Part shown: positions 8,132 to 15,338 of the stretch, in pieces
Layout: each line of letters starts with the position of its first letter
Numbering within the stretch: the first letter of the stretch is position 1
Assembly (NCBI RefSeq): GCF_018324685.1
Contig: NZ_AP023354.1
Span: 3,286,001-3,350,000, forward strand
Reading direction: 5' to 3'
DNA from: Actinocatenispora sera
Lineage (GTDB): Bacteria > Actinomycetota > Actinomycetes > Mycobacteriales > Micromonosporaceae
DNA: 64,000 nt
Translations under genes and position numbers: made by a program
The notes under the pieces: generated by a model
The model's input: the letters and a program-made list of their open reading frames with translations, nothing else
Database searches by the model: none
What the model was told of the DNA's origin: nothing

Positions 8132-8752
8132 ATGGATGTGCTGGCCGCCGCCCGCGCCGAACGGGCCGAGCTCGCCGACCTGCTCGACACGCTCACCGAC
8201 GAGCAGTGGGAGGCGCCGAGCCTGTGCGCCGGCTGGCGCGTCCGGGACGTCGCGGCGCACGTGATCAGCTACGAGGAGCACGGCACCGCCGACCTGGCCC
8301 GGCGGCTCTGGGCGGCCCGGCTGCGCATCGGCCGGGTCAACGACGTCGCGCTGCGCGAGTACCGCGGGCTCGACCGCGCCGAGCTGGCCCGGTTCGTCCG
8401 CGACCACCTCGAACCGCGGGGCGCCACCGCCCGGTTCGGTGGTCGGGTCGGCCTCGCCGACTGCCTGATCCACCAGCAGGACATCCGCCGCCCGCTCGGG
8501 CTGTCCCGCGAGATCCCGGCGGACCGGCTGCGCTGCGTCCTCGACTTCGCGGTCACCGCGCCGCCGTTGCGCGGCTTCTGGCACGCCCGCGGTGTCCGCC
8601 TGGTCGCCACCGACCTGGACTGGCAGCGTGGCCGCGGCCCGCTCGCCCGCGGTCCGGGCGAGGCGCTCGTGCTGACCCTGGCCGGCCGCCGCGGCGTCGC
8701 CGCCGATCTCACCGGCCCGGGCGCCACCGTGCTGCAACACCGCCTCGGCTGA
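8132..8752 (+). CDS. Maleylpyruvate isomerase/DinB-like family protein (TIGR03083)
   Basis: A 206-residue protein of the large actinobacterial DinB-like superfamily whose characterised members use mycothiol or bind a metal. The N-terminal four-helix bundle region contains LTDEQWEAPSLCAGWRVRDVAAHV with the conserved histidine, and a second helix pair ending in GLADCLIHQQDIRRPLG, where histidine and the HQQD motif complete the usual triple-His-like metal site. The C-terminal part (residues 135-206) has the small beta domain ending in LAGRRGVAADLTGPG. No substrate can be named; thiol transfer or isomerisation is the family theme. It follows proB by 20 bases but has its own leaderless promoter. 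Confidence 0.82.
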   Translation: MDVLAAARAERAELADLLDTLTDEQWEAPSLCAGWRVRDVAAHVISYEEHGTADLARRLWAARLRIGRVNDVALREYRGLDRAELARFVRDHLEPRGATARFGGRVGLADCLIHQQDIRRPLGLSREIPADRLRCVLDFAVTAPPLRGFWHARGVRLVATDLDWQRGRGPLARGPGEALVLTLAGRRGVAADLTGPGATVLQHRLG

Positions 8753-8811
8753 CGCTCCCGGGTGGAGTTGCCGCACGACCGCAGCCGTCTCCGCGCTCGG
8801 TGGCCACGCGG

Positions 8812-8828
8812 TGCTACCACGGGTAGCA
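8812..8828. promoter_or_regulatory. Toxin-antitoxin operator overlapping the -10 box
   Basis: TGCTACC (8812-8818) and GGTAGCA (8822-8828) form a perfect 7-base inverted repeat around ACG. The right arm overlaps TAGCAT (8824-8829), a -10 box exactly 7 bases before the ATG at 8837. A protein bound here, as expected for the antitoxin or its toxin complex, would block the promoter. Confidence 0.6.
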
Positions 8829-8836
8829 TCATGAGT

Positions 8837-9058
8837 ATGAAGATGAGTGTGAGCCTCCCCGACGAGGACGTCGCCTTCATCGACGAGCATGCCGCCCGCA
8901 CCGATGCGCCCGGCCGGTCGGCGGTGCTGCACGAGGCCATCCGGCTGTTGCGCGACCGGGAGCTGGAAGACCAGTACGAACGGGCCTGGGACGAGTGGTC
9001 GACCGACGCGGACGGGTGGAACGCGACCAGCGCGGATGGCCTCGATGCGGCGCGGTGA
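8837..9058 (+). CDS. MazE-like ribbon-helix-helix antitoxin
   Basis: A 73-residue antitoxin. The first 40 residues (MSVSLPDEDVAFIDEHAARTD then SAVLHEAIRLLRDRELEDQY) are a ribbon-helix-helix DNA-binding module; the acidic, Trp-rich tail (YERAWDEWSTDADGWNAT) is the usual toxin-neutralising part. Three in-frame ATGs lie at 8831, 8837 and 8843; I chose 8837 because TAGCAT stands 7 bases before it, the spacing of a leaderless message. The gene ends inside the toxin gene, so the two are translated together. It should repress its own promoter at the overlapping inverted repeat and hold the toxin inactive until proteolysis. Confidence 0.85.
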   Translation: MKMSVSLPDEDVAFIDEHAARTDAPGRSAVLHEAIRLLRDRELEDQYERAWDEWSTDADGWNATSADGLDAAR

Positions 9059-9392
9059 CGTCTACTGGGTCAATCTCGACCCGGCCTGGCCGGCCGAGTG
9101 CAACAAGATCCGTCCGGCCGTGATCGTCAGCAACGACGGAGCGAACCGGCGTGCCGAGCAACTGGGCCGCGGCGTGCTCACGGTGGTCCCGGTCACGTCC
9201 AACACCACCCGGATCTACCCGTTCCAGGTGCTGCTCCCCGAAGGCGCCGGCGGCCTGCGCGGCGCAGCCAAGGCCCAGGCCGAGCAGGTCCGGTCGGTGT
9301 CGGTGGGCCGGCTCACCCAGCGCCTCGGCACCCTGGACCAGCCGCTGCTGGCCGATCTCGACCGGGCCCTGCGCCTCCACCTCGCCCTCTGA
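9045..9392 (+). CDS. mazF: MazF/PemK family toxin (endoribonuclease)
   Basis: A 115-residue toxin that cuts mRNA at short sequence motifs and halts growth when freed from its antitoxin. The family hallmarks are all present: RRGDVYWVNLDPAWPAE at the start, RPAVIVSNDGAN, LTVVPVTSNTTRIYPFQVLLP and the C-terminal AKAQAEQVRSVSVGRL with the conserved Gln-Arg helix. Start at 9045 gives the canonical MRRGDVYW; an in-frame ATG three codons earlier (9036) is possible. It overlaps the antitoxin gene by 14 bases. One base separates its stop from the stop of the convergent AraC gene. Confidence 0.92.
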   Translation: MRRGDVYWVNLDPAWPAECNKIRPAVIVSNDGANRRAEQLGRGVLTVVPVTSNTTRIYPFQVLLPEGAGGLRGAAKAQAEQVRSVSVGRLTQRLGTLDQPLLADLDRALRLHLAL

Positions 9393-9393
9393 C

Positions 9394-10200
9394 TCACCGC
9401 AGCCGAAAGCCGTCGGGCAGGGTGCGCTGGTAGGCGGCGGGGGTGGTGCCGAAGGCGGCGCGGAACGCGGCGATGTACGCGCTGGCGTTGCGCCAGCCGC
9501 ACCGGTGCGCGGTGTCGGTGACCGTGGCGCCGTCGGTGAGCAGCAGCAGCGAGGCGGCCAGCCGGTACTGGGACCGCCAGGACGGCACGGTCAACCCGAG
9601 CCGCTCGGCGACCAGCCGGGTGAGCGTGCGGGGACTGATCGCCGCCGCGGCCGCCAGCGAGGCGAGGGTGGCACCGGCCGGGTCGGCGGCCAGCGCGTCG
9701 GCCGCCGCCGCGAGCCGCGGCTCGGTGGGCCGGGGAAGCGCCAGCGTCGGCAGCGGATCGCCGGCCAGCTCGTCGGCGACGACGGCGAGCAGCCGGTCCC
9801 GGCGGTCGTCGCCGAGGTCGGGGGCGCGCAGCGCGGCGAGCAGCTCGCGCAGCAGCGGCGACACCGGCAGCACCCGGGGACCCTCCAGCCGTCGCGGGTC
9901 GCGGGCGAGGCGCAGGTCGGGGGCCGGCACGTCGGGCCGCGGGTGATCGGCGGGTAGCAGCAGGGTGTGCAGCCGGGTACGGCGGTGGGCCCGGTGCGCG
10001 TGCCGCACACCGGCGGGCAGGTAGAGGCCGCGGCCGGCGGAGGGCAGCACGTACGTCTGCGCCTGCGTGAGGGCGGAGATCACCCCGCTCGCCGGGTACA
10101 CGAACTGGTCGACCGGGTGCTCGTGCCAGTCGATGGCGTCGCCGCGTAGCAGCTCGCCGCCGCCGACCCGGGTCTGCCGGCCCTGGCGGATTATGGGCAT
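9394..10200 (-). CDS. AraC family regulator with cupin sensor
   Basis: A 268-residue regulator. The N-terminal cupin half (IDWHEHPVDQFVYPASGVISALT, then LYLPAGVRHAHRA) has the His pairs of a small-molecule or metal-binding pocket; the C-terminal half is a double helix-turn-helix with SPRTLTRLVAERLGL and VTDTAHRCGWRNASAYIAAFRAAFGTTPAAY. Such proteins often control the divergent transporter; here that is the Fsr-like exporter 55 bases away, so regulation of that gene and itself is the simplest reading. ATG chosen; an immediately preceding GTG is equally possible. TAAGGT lies 5-8 bases upstream. Confidence 0.88.
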   Translation of the reverse strand: MPIIRQGRQTRVGGGELLRGDAIDWHEHPVDQFVYPASGVISALTQAQTYVLPSAGRGLYLPAGVRHAHRAHRRTRLHTLLLPADHPRPDVPAPDLRLARDPRRLEGPRVLPVSPLLRELLAALRAPDLGDDRRDRLLAVVADELAGDPLPTLALPRPTEPRLAAAADALAADPAGATLASLAAAAAISPRTLTRLVAERLGLTVPSWRSQYRLAASLLLLTDGATVTDTAHRCGWRNASAYIAAFRAAFGTTPAAYQRTLPDGFRLR

Positions 10201-10255
10201 CACCTGGCACCTTAGCGGCTATCGGTCGGCCCGGCACGGCGCCAGGATCGAGCCC

Positions 10256-11452
10256 GTGAGCATCCGGACCGAACGCACCACCACCACCACCACCACCCGC
10301 CGGCGGGGCTGGCTGCCGCTGCTGGTGACCGGGCACGGCGTCGACGACCTGTACCAGGGGTCGGTGGCGGCGCTGGTGCCGTACTTCGTCGCCCGGTACC
10401 ACTGGAGCTACGCGGCGGTGAGCGGGCTGACGCTGGCCGCGACGCTGATCTCGTCCGCCGCGCAGCCGGCGTTCGGCGCCGCCACCGACCGGTCCCCGAA
10501 GCCGTGGCTGGTGCCGCTCGGGATGGGGCTCGCCGGCATCGGCATCGGGGTCGCCGGGCTGTCCGGCAGCTACCTCGCGATCTGGTTCGCGGTGGCCGCC
10601 TCCGGCCTCGGCGTCGCCGCCTACCACCCGGAGTCGGCGCGGCTGGCCCGCATCGCGTCCGCCGGAAGCCACGTCGGGATGAGCTGGTTCTCGGTCGGCG
10701 GCAACGTCGGGTTCGCGCTGGCGCCGCTGCTGGTCGCGGTCGTGATCGGGCCGCTCGGGCTGACCGGTACCCCGCTGCTCGCGCTGCCGGCGCTGGCCTG
10801 CGCGCTGGTCACCGCGTGGGCGCTGCGCGGCAACGGTCGCGGCCGGGTCGCGGTGACCGCCCGGGCCGGCCGCGGCGGTACCGACGACTGGCGGCAGTTC
10901 GGCCTGCTCACGGCGGGGATCGTGGCGCGCTCCGTGGTCACCTTCAGCCTCGGTACCTTCCTCGCCCTGTCGGTGATGGCCCGGCTGCACGCCTCGCACG
11001 CGGTCGGTGAGGCGGCGCTGTTCACCCTGTACGCGGCGGGTGCGGCCGGCACCATGCTGGGCGGCCGGCTGGCCCACCGGATGCCCCGGGTACGGGCGAT
11101 GCGGATCGCCGCCGCGGCCTCGGTACCGGCGGTGCTCGCGGTGGCGTACCTGCCCGGTTGGGCGGTGTTCGGGGCGATCGCGGTGGCTGCGATCGGTTTG
11201 TACGTCCCGTTCTCGCTGTCGGTCACGCTCGGCCAGGACTACCTGCCGAGCCGGCTCGGTACCGCCTCCGGGGTGACCCTCGGGCTGTCGATGAGCCTCG
11301 GTGGCCTCGCCGCCCCGCTGCTCGGCCTGCTCGCCGACCGGACCACCCTGACCGCCGCGCTCGCGGTGCTCGCCGGCTTCGCCGCGATCCTGGCGATCGC
11401 CACCGCCCTGCTGCGGGAGCCGGCGCCGGCCCCCCTCGCCAGCACCGGTTGA
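10256..11452 (+). CDS. MFS exporter of the fosmidomycin-resistance (Fsr) type
   Basis: A 398-residue, 12-helix transporter. After a short cytoplasmic tail comes GHGVDDLYQGSVAALVPYFV, the Fsr-family signature of helix 1, then ATLISSAAQPAFGAATDRS (loop 2-3 motif) and AAYHPESARLARIA, also typical of Fsr. Family members export fosmidomycin or other small toxins by proton antiport; the real substrate is unknown. The tail carries seven threonines from an (ACC)7 run at 10277-10297. The GTG has no ribosome site but CAGGAT exactly 7 bases before it, suggesting a leaderless message. It is divergent from the AraC gene. Its stop codon lies inside the first unit of a 20-base tandem repeat. Confidence 0.88.
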   Translation: MSIRTERTTTTTTTRRRGWLPLLVTGHGVDDLYQGSVAALVPYFVARYHWSYAAVSGLTLAATLISSAAQPAFGAATDRSPKPWLVPLGMGLAGIGIGVAGLSGSYLAIWFAVAASGLGVAAYHPESARLARIASAGSHVGMSWFSVGGNVGFALAPLLVAVVIGPLGLTGTPLLALPALACALVTAWALRGNGRGRVAVTARAGRGGTDDWRQFGLLTAGIVARSVVTFSLGTFLALSVMARLHASHAVGEAALFTLYAAGAAGTMLGGRLAHRMPRVRAMRIAAAASVPAVLAVAYLPGWAVFGAIAVAAIGLYVPFSLSVTLGQDYLPSRLGTASGVTLGLSMSLGGLAAPLLGLLADRTTLTAALAVLAGFAAILAIATALLREPAPAPLASTG

Positions 11453-11560
11453 CCAAGGCCCGCGCCGGTTGATCAAGGGCCGCGCCGGTTGATCAAGGGC
11501 CGCGCCGGTTGATCAAGGGCCGCGCCGGTTGATCAAGGGCCGCGTCGGTTGATCAAGGGA
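11441..11560. repeat. 20-base tandem repeat, six units
   Basis: Units of CGCGCCGGTTGATCAAGGGC: four perfect copies at 11461-11540, a variant at 11541-11560 and a diverged first unit at 11441-11460 that contains the exporter's stop codon. Each unit holds the palindrome TTGATCAA. No spacers, so it is not CRISPR. Confidence 0.92.
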
Positions 11561-11592
11561 TCGGGTCGGATTCACCCAGCCCGATGTGTCCA

Positions 11593-11641
11593 GATCCCTT
11601 GATCGACGGCCGGGGTCGCGCCGGATCCCTTGATCGACGGC
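11593..11641. repeat. Pair of GATCCCTTGATCGACGGC repeats
   Basis: Two identical 18-base copies (11593-11610 and 11624-11641), 31 bases apart, between the 20-base array and proA. They are related in the opposite orientation to the GGTTGATCAAGGG unit upstream, and to sequences at 19190-19270. Confidence 0.75.
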
Positions 11642-11659
11642 TCTGCCGAGCGGGTGGAT

Positions 11660-11672
11660 TAGGGTTGGCCGC
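11660..11672 (+). promoter_or_regulatory. Leaderless-type -10 box for proA
   Basis: TAGGGT (11660-11665) with a 7-base spacer before the ATG at 11673. No ribosome site is seen in front of proA, which supports a leaderless message and independent transcription from the exporter gene. Confidence 0.6.
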
Positions 11673-12938
11673 ATGGGTGAGCAGGCGGTACGGGACGCGG
11701 CGGTACGGGCTGGCGAGGCCGCCGTGGAGCTCGCGGTGGCCTCGCGCGCGGCCAAGGACGCGGCGCTGTCGGCGATGGCCGACGCGCTGGTCTCGCGCCG
11801 GGCCGAGATCATCGCGGCCAACGAGACCGATGTGCGCGGAGCGCGTGCCGCCGGTACCGGCGCGGCGATGCTGGACCGGCTGTCGCTCGACGCCGACCGC
11901 ATCGACGGGATGGCCGCCGGGTTGCGCCAGGTGGCCGGCCTGCCCGACCCCGTCGGCGAGGTGGTGCGCGGCTCGACCCTGCCCAACGGCCTGGAGCTGC
12001 GGCAGGTCCGGGTGCCGTTCGGGGTCGTCGGCATCATCTACGAGGGCCGGCCGAACGTCACCGCCGACGCCGCCGGGCTCACCCTCAAGTCCGGCAACGC
12101 CGTCCTGCTGCGCGGATCCTCCTCGGCCCGGCACTCCAACGCGGCGATCGTCGCCGTGCTGCGCGACGCGCTGACCTCAGTCGGGCTGCCCGCGGACGCG
12201 ATCGGCCTGCTGCCCGGCGAGTCCCGGGACGAGGTGACGCACCTGATGCACGCCCGCGGGCTGGTCGACGTGCTGATCCCGCGCGGCGGCGCCGAGTTGA
12301 TCCGGCACGTCGTCGAGGGCTCGACCGTACCGGTGATCGAGACCGGCGTCGGCAACTGCCACATCTACGTCGACGCCAGCGCCGACGTGGCGATGGCGCG
12401 CGACATCGTGCTCAACGCCAAGACCCAGCGCCCGTCGGTCTGCAACGCCGCCGAGACCCTGCTCGTACACGCCGCTGCCGCCGACGCCGTGCTGCCGGTG
12501 CTGCTGCCCGCACTCGACGCCGCCGGCGTCACCGTGCACGGGGACGAGACCGTTGCGGCGCAAGGGAAGGCGCTGGACATCGCGGTGACCCCGGCGACGG
12601 AGGAAGACTGGGGCGGTGAGTACCTGTCACTGGATCTCGCGGTCGCGGTGGTGCCGAGCCTGGGCGCGGCGCTGGCGCACATCCGCCGCTGGTCGACCGG
12701 GCACAGCGAGGCCATCGTCACCGGCTCGCAGGCCGCCGCGCGTACCTTCACCGCCCGGGTCGACGCCGCCGCGGTCCTGGTCAACGCGTCCACCCGGTTC
12801 ACCGACGGCAGTGAGTTCGGCTTCGGTGCCGAGATCGGCATCTCCACCCAGAAGCTGCACGCCCGCGGGCCGATGGGGCTGCCCGAGCTGACCAGCACCA
12901 AGTACGTCGTCACCGGCGACGGGCACGTCCGCGGCTGA
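11673..12938 (+). CDS. proA: Glutamate-5-semialdehyde dehydrogenase (gamma-glutamyl phosphate reductase)
   Basis: A 421-residue NADPH enzyme reducing gamma-glutamyl phosphate to the semialdehyde, the second proline step after ProB. It has the aldehyde dehydrogenase fold: the cofactor region [44 protein letters not shown] and the catalytic cysteine in [15 protein letters not shown] (about C257), ending in [16 protein letters not shown]. Length is normal. It does not form an operon with proB, which lies 3.6 kb upstream beyond a toxin-antitoxin pair, a regulator and an exporter; repeat arrays flank it on both sides. Confidence 0.97.
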   Translation: MGEQAVRDAAVRAGEAAVELAVASRAAKDAALSAMADALVSRRAEIIAANETDVRGARAAGTGAAMLDRLSLDADRIDGMAAGLRQVAGLPDPVGEVVRGSTLPNGLELRQVRVPFGVVGIIYEGRPNVTADAAGLTLKSGNAVLLRGSSSARHSNAAIVAVLRDALTSVGLPADAIGLLPGESRDEVTHLMHARGLVDVLIPRGGAELIRHVVEGSTVPVIETGVGNCHIYVDASADVAMARDIVLNAKTQRPSVCNAAETLLVHAAAADAVLPVLLPALDAAGVTVHGDETVAAQGKALDIAVTPATEEDWGGEYLSLDLAVAVVPSLGAALAHIRRWSTGHSEAIVTGSQAAARTFTARVDAAAVLVNASTRFTDGSEFGFGAEIGISTQKLHARGPMGLPELTSTKYVVTGDGHVRG

Positions 12939-12950
12939 CCCGAGCGCCCG

Positions 12951-13130
12951 GGTGGGCGCCGCGATGCCGCGCCGGGTCCGGGTGGGCGCCGCGATGCCGC
13001 GCCGGGTCCGGGTGGGCGCCGCGATGCCGCGCCGGGTCCGGGTGGGCGCCGCGATGCCGCGCCGGGTCCGGGTGGGCGCCGCGATGCCGCGCCGGGTCCG
13101 AGTCGGTGCCGGAGGGCCGGCCCGGGTCCG
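12951..13130. repeat. 30-base tandem repeat, five perfect units plus one diverged
   Basis: The unit GGTGGGCGCC GCGATGCCGC followed by GCCGGGTCCG is repeated without change at 12951-13100; a sixth unit (13101-13130) is diverged and decay continues to about 13170. The period is a multiple of three, so it creates a false reading frame of 10-residue repeats. It fills the gap between proA and the convergent membrane-protein gene. Confidence 0.93.
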
Positions 13131-13179
13131 TCCGGTACGGGTCGATGCCGCCGTGGCGCCCGGGCCGCCTCGGTACGAG

Positions 13180-13734
13180 TCAGGGCCGCGGGGTCGCGCC
13201 GGGCCCGGTCGGGCCGCCGGACGCCGGGGCGTGTGCCTGGATCAGCTGGATGAGCTGTCGGGCGTTCTCGGTCAGGCCGTTGATGGCCACCTTTCGCCCG
13301 TCCGCGAGCGTGACGAGGCAGTAGTAGTCGCCGCCGGCCCACCGGGAGAGGGCGTTGTCCTTGCCCGGACGCACGGTGACGCGGTCGATGTCGGCCCACC
13401 GCGCCGCGAACGTCCGGCCGGGGCGGACGTTCGCCAACCCGTTCTCGTACACGGTGAACGACTCGTCCCGGTGCGTGTGGTACGCCACGGCGAACAGCAC
13501 ACCCAGCAGCAGCATGCCGATGCCCAGCCCGAGTACGGCGGCGGGCACCAGCTCCGGGTCGGCTCCACTCGGGATGCTGCGGGCGGCCACCTCCGCGGTC
13601 ACGATCCACAGCAGTACGGCGGCGCCGGTCACCACGGCCCCCACCGGCAAAAGGATCACCGCGATCGTGCCACGCCGGCCGTTGTTGGTGCGGTGTGTCG
13701 CCACCGCCGCGCCGAGCTCCGCCGCTGTCACCAT
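13180..13734 (-). CDS. Membrane protein with two helices and a PH-like domain
   Basis: A 184-residue protein of unknown function. Two membrane helices occupy about residues 24-47 (IAVILLPVGAVVTGAAVLLWIV) and 64-84 (VPAAVLGLGIGMLLLGVLFAVAY). The rest is cytoplasmic and reads like a small beta-rich PH domain: FTVYENGLANVRPGRTFAARWADIDRV, TVRPGK and YCLVTLADGRKVAINGLTENARQLIQLI, the pattern of YcxB/DUF6585-like proteins. The ATG follows AGGAG. It is convergent with proA and about 80 bases from the SDR gene that lies on the same strand upstream. No substrate or partner can be named. Confidence 0.65.
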   Translation of the reverse strand: MVTAAELGAAVATHRTNNGRRGTIAVILLPVGAVVTGAAVLLWIVTAEVAARSIPSGADPELVPAAVLGLGIGMLLLGVLFAVAYHTHRDESFTVYENGLANVRPGRTFAARWADIDRVTVRPGKDNALSRWAGGDYYCLVTLADGRKVAINGLTENARQLIQLIQAHAPASGGPTGPGATPRP

Positions 13735-13813
13735 CTGCCGCTCCTGCCGTCCTCGCCGGGGAACGCGAGGCTAGCCCCCGGCGCCGGGACCGGCCCCGCC
13801 ACCGGCCGACGCA

Positions 13814-14527
13814 TCAGCGGCTGGGGAAGGCGCCACCGTTGACGTTGATCACCTGGGCGGTGATGTGCCGGGCACCCGGCGAGGCGAGGTACTCGATCAG
13901 CGCCGCCACGTCGTCCGGGGTACCGGCCCGGCCTGTCTTGGTCTGCCCGACGAGGGTGGCGCGCCGCTCGTCGGTGAGCCGGTCGGCGAAGAACTCGGTC
14001 TCGGCGATGTAGCCGCAGGAGACCACGTTCGCCGTGATGCCGCGCGGCCCGAGCTGCCCGGCCAGGTCGATGTTCCAGGTCGCGAGCCCGGCCTTGGTGG
14101 CCCCGTACGCCCCGCCGCCGCTGCCCCGGTCGGCGGCGATCGAGCCGATGCCGACCACGGTGCCGCCGGCCTGCAGCCGGTCGGCGAGCAGCGTGGTGGT
14201 CAGCACCGCGCTGAGCAGGTTGGCGTCCAGGTTGGCCCGCCAGGCGGCAGCCACGTCGGCGAGCGTGCCGGCCGCCGGGCGCTGCAGGTCGGTGTTGCCG
14301 CCGGCGTTGTTGACCAGCACGTCGACCTGGGCCGGTAGCTGGGGGAGCGCCGCGGTCAGCGCCTCGGGGTCGCTGACGTCGCAGACCACGGCGGTGGCGC
14401 CGAGCTGGGCGGCGGTCTCGGCCAGCACGTCGGCGCGCCGGCCGAGGATGGTGACCGCCTCGCCGGCGGCGGCGAAGCGGGCGGCGGTGGCCCGGCCGAT
14501 GCCGGTGACGACGATGCTGCGGGTCAT
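13814..14527 (-). CDS. Short-chain dehydrogenase/reductase with shortened cofactor loop
   Basis: A 237-residue Rossmann-fold oxidoreductase. NNAG (VDVLVNNAGG), the catalytic Ser (VVGIGSIAA) and YxxxK (AYGATKAGLATW) are present, as is the C-terminal INVNGGAF. The glycine-rich cofactor loop is abnormal: the family TGxxxGIG appears as VTGIGRAT, three to four residues short, so NAD(P) binding may be altered or lost. Whether this is natural variation or a 12-base deletion cannot be told from one sequence. It is divergent from a MarR regulator across a 26-base palindrome, so it is the likely regulated target. Substrate unknown. Confidence 0.85.
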   Translation of the reverse strand: MTRSIVVTGIGRATAARFAAAGEAVTILGRRADVLAETAAQLGATAVVCDVSDPEALTAALPQLPAQVDVLVNNAGGNTDLQRPAAGTLADVAAAWRANLDANLLSAVLTTTLLADRLQAGGTVVGIGSIAADRGSGGGAYGATKAGLATWNIDLAGQLGPRGITANVVSCGYIAETEFFADRLTDERRATLVGQTKTGRAGTPDDVAALIEYLASPGARHITAQVINVNGGAFPSR

Positions 14528-14546
14528 GTTCTCGCCCTCGTCCGTG

Positions 14547-14572
14547 GGTTATGTTTAGGCCTAAACATAACC
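14547..14572. promoter_or_regulatory. 26-base perfect palindrome, MarR operator
   Basis: The half-site GGTTATGTTTAGG is followed at once by its exact complement, centred at 14559/14560. It is the only AT-rich part of the SDR/MarR gap and lies 19 bases before the SDR start. MarR proteins bind such palindromes as dimers, so it should control both genes. Confidence 0.85.
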
Positions 14573-14637
14573 GTGCTGCGCGGCACCGTCCAGTGACGAG
14601 CCGCACGCCGCACCGTCCGCGACGAGAGGGGACGCCG

Positions 14638-15162
14638 ATGGCCCGGCCCGACGAGGTGGAACAGATCGCGACCGCCTGGCGTCGCGAGAGCCCCGGCACG
14701 CCGACCGACTCCATCGGCGTGGTGACCAGGATCTGGCGGCTGGGCAAGCTGTTCGCCGACGACCGCCGCCGGCTGCTGGCCGAACTCGGCATCGACCGCG
14801 GCACCATGGACCTGCTGTCGGTGCTGCGCCGGTCCGGCCCGCCGTACGCGCTGACCACCCGGGCGCTCGCCGACCGTACCCTCGTCACCGCCGGGGCGAT
14901 CTCGCAGCGGGTGGCCCGGGCGGAGGCGGCCGGCCTGGTGGTCCGGGCGCCGGGCGGTCCCGGCCGGCGGGCCGTCACCGTGACGCTCACCGCCGCAGGC
15001 CATGCGGAGATCGAGCGGGTCGTCGACCGGGTGCTGCGCCGCGAGGTGGACCTGCTGTCCGGGCTGACCGCGTCCGTTCGGGCGGACCTCGCCGACGGTC
15101 TGGCGGTCCTGCTCGACGATCTGATCGACCGGCTCGGCCCGCCGGCCCGCAACGACGTCTGA
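14638..15162 (+). CDS. MarR family transcriptional regulator
   Basis: A 174-residue winged-helix regulator. Helices around GVVTRIWRLGKLFADDRRRLLAELGIDRGTMDLL form the dimer and ligand region; ALTTRALADRTLVTAGAISQRVARAEAAGLVVR is the recognition helix, and RRAVTVTLTAAGHAEIERVV the wing. MarR dimers release DNA when they bind aromatic or oxidative signals. ATG chosen after GAGAGGGGAC; an upstream in-frame ATG at 14551 lies inside the operator palindrome and is unlikely. Divergent from the SDR gene. The inducer is unknown. Confidence 0.9.
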   Translation: MARPDEVEQIATAWRRESPGTPTDSIGVVTRIWRLGKLFADDRRRLLAELGIDRGTMDLLSVLRRSGPPYALTTRALADRTLVTAGAISQRVARAEAAGLVVRAPGGPGRRAVTVTLTAAGHAEIERVVDRVLRREVDLLSGLTASVRADLADGLAVLLDDLIDRLGPPARNDV

Positions 15163-15326
15163 CCGCACCGATGACCGACGGGGGTGGGCGGCGGACGGCG
15201 CTGCGCTGCCGTGCGTGCGCTGGCGGGCACCGCGAACGGCCGGCGTCGTCCGGCCGCGCGCGCTGGCGGGCAGGACCAATCGGTGTCGTCCGGTCGACCG
15301 ACGAACCGGCGCGCGCGGACGGTCGC

Positions 15327-15338
15327 TACGGTTTCCGC
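15327..15338 (+). promoter_or_regulatory. Leaderless-type -10 box for the beta-lactamase-fold gene
   Basis: TACGGT (15327-15332) with a 6-base spacer before the ATG at 15339; no ribosome site. It decides the start codon against the much longer upstream frame. Confidence 0.55.

Noticed and set aside
11441-11560. Possible CRISPR array
   Set aside because: The repeats are directly adjacent with no unique spacers and no cas genes nearby.
12952-13842. Long open frame of 10-residue MPRRVRVGAA repeats
   Set aside because: It is produced by the 30-base tandem repeat and then runs antisense to the membrane-protein gene; no ribosome site or family likeness.
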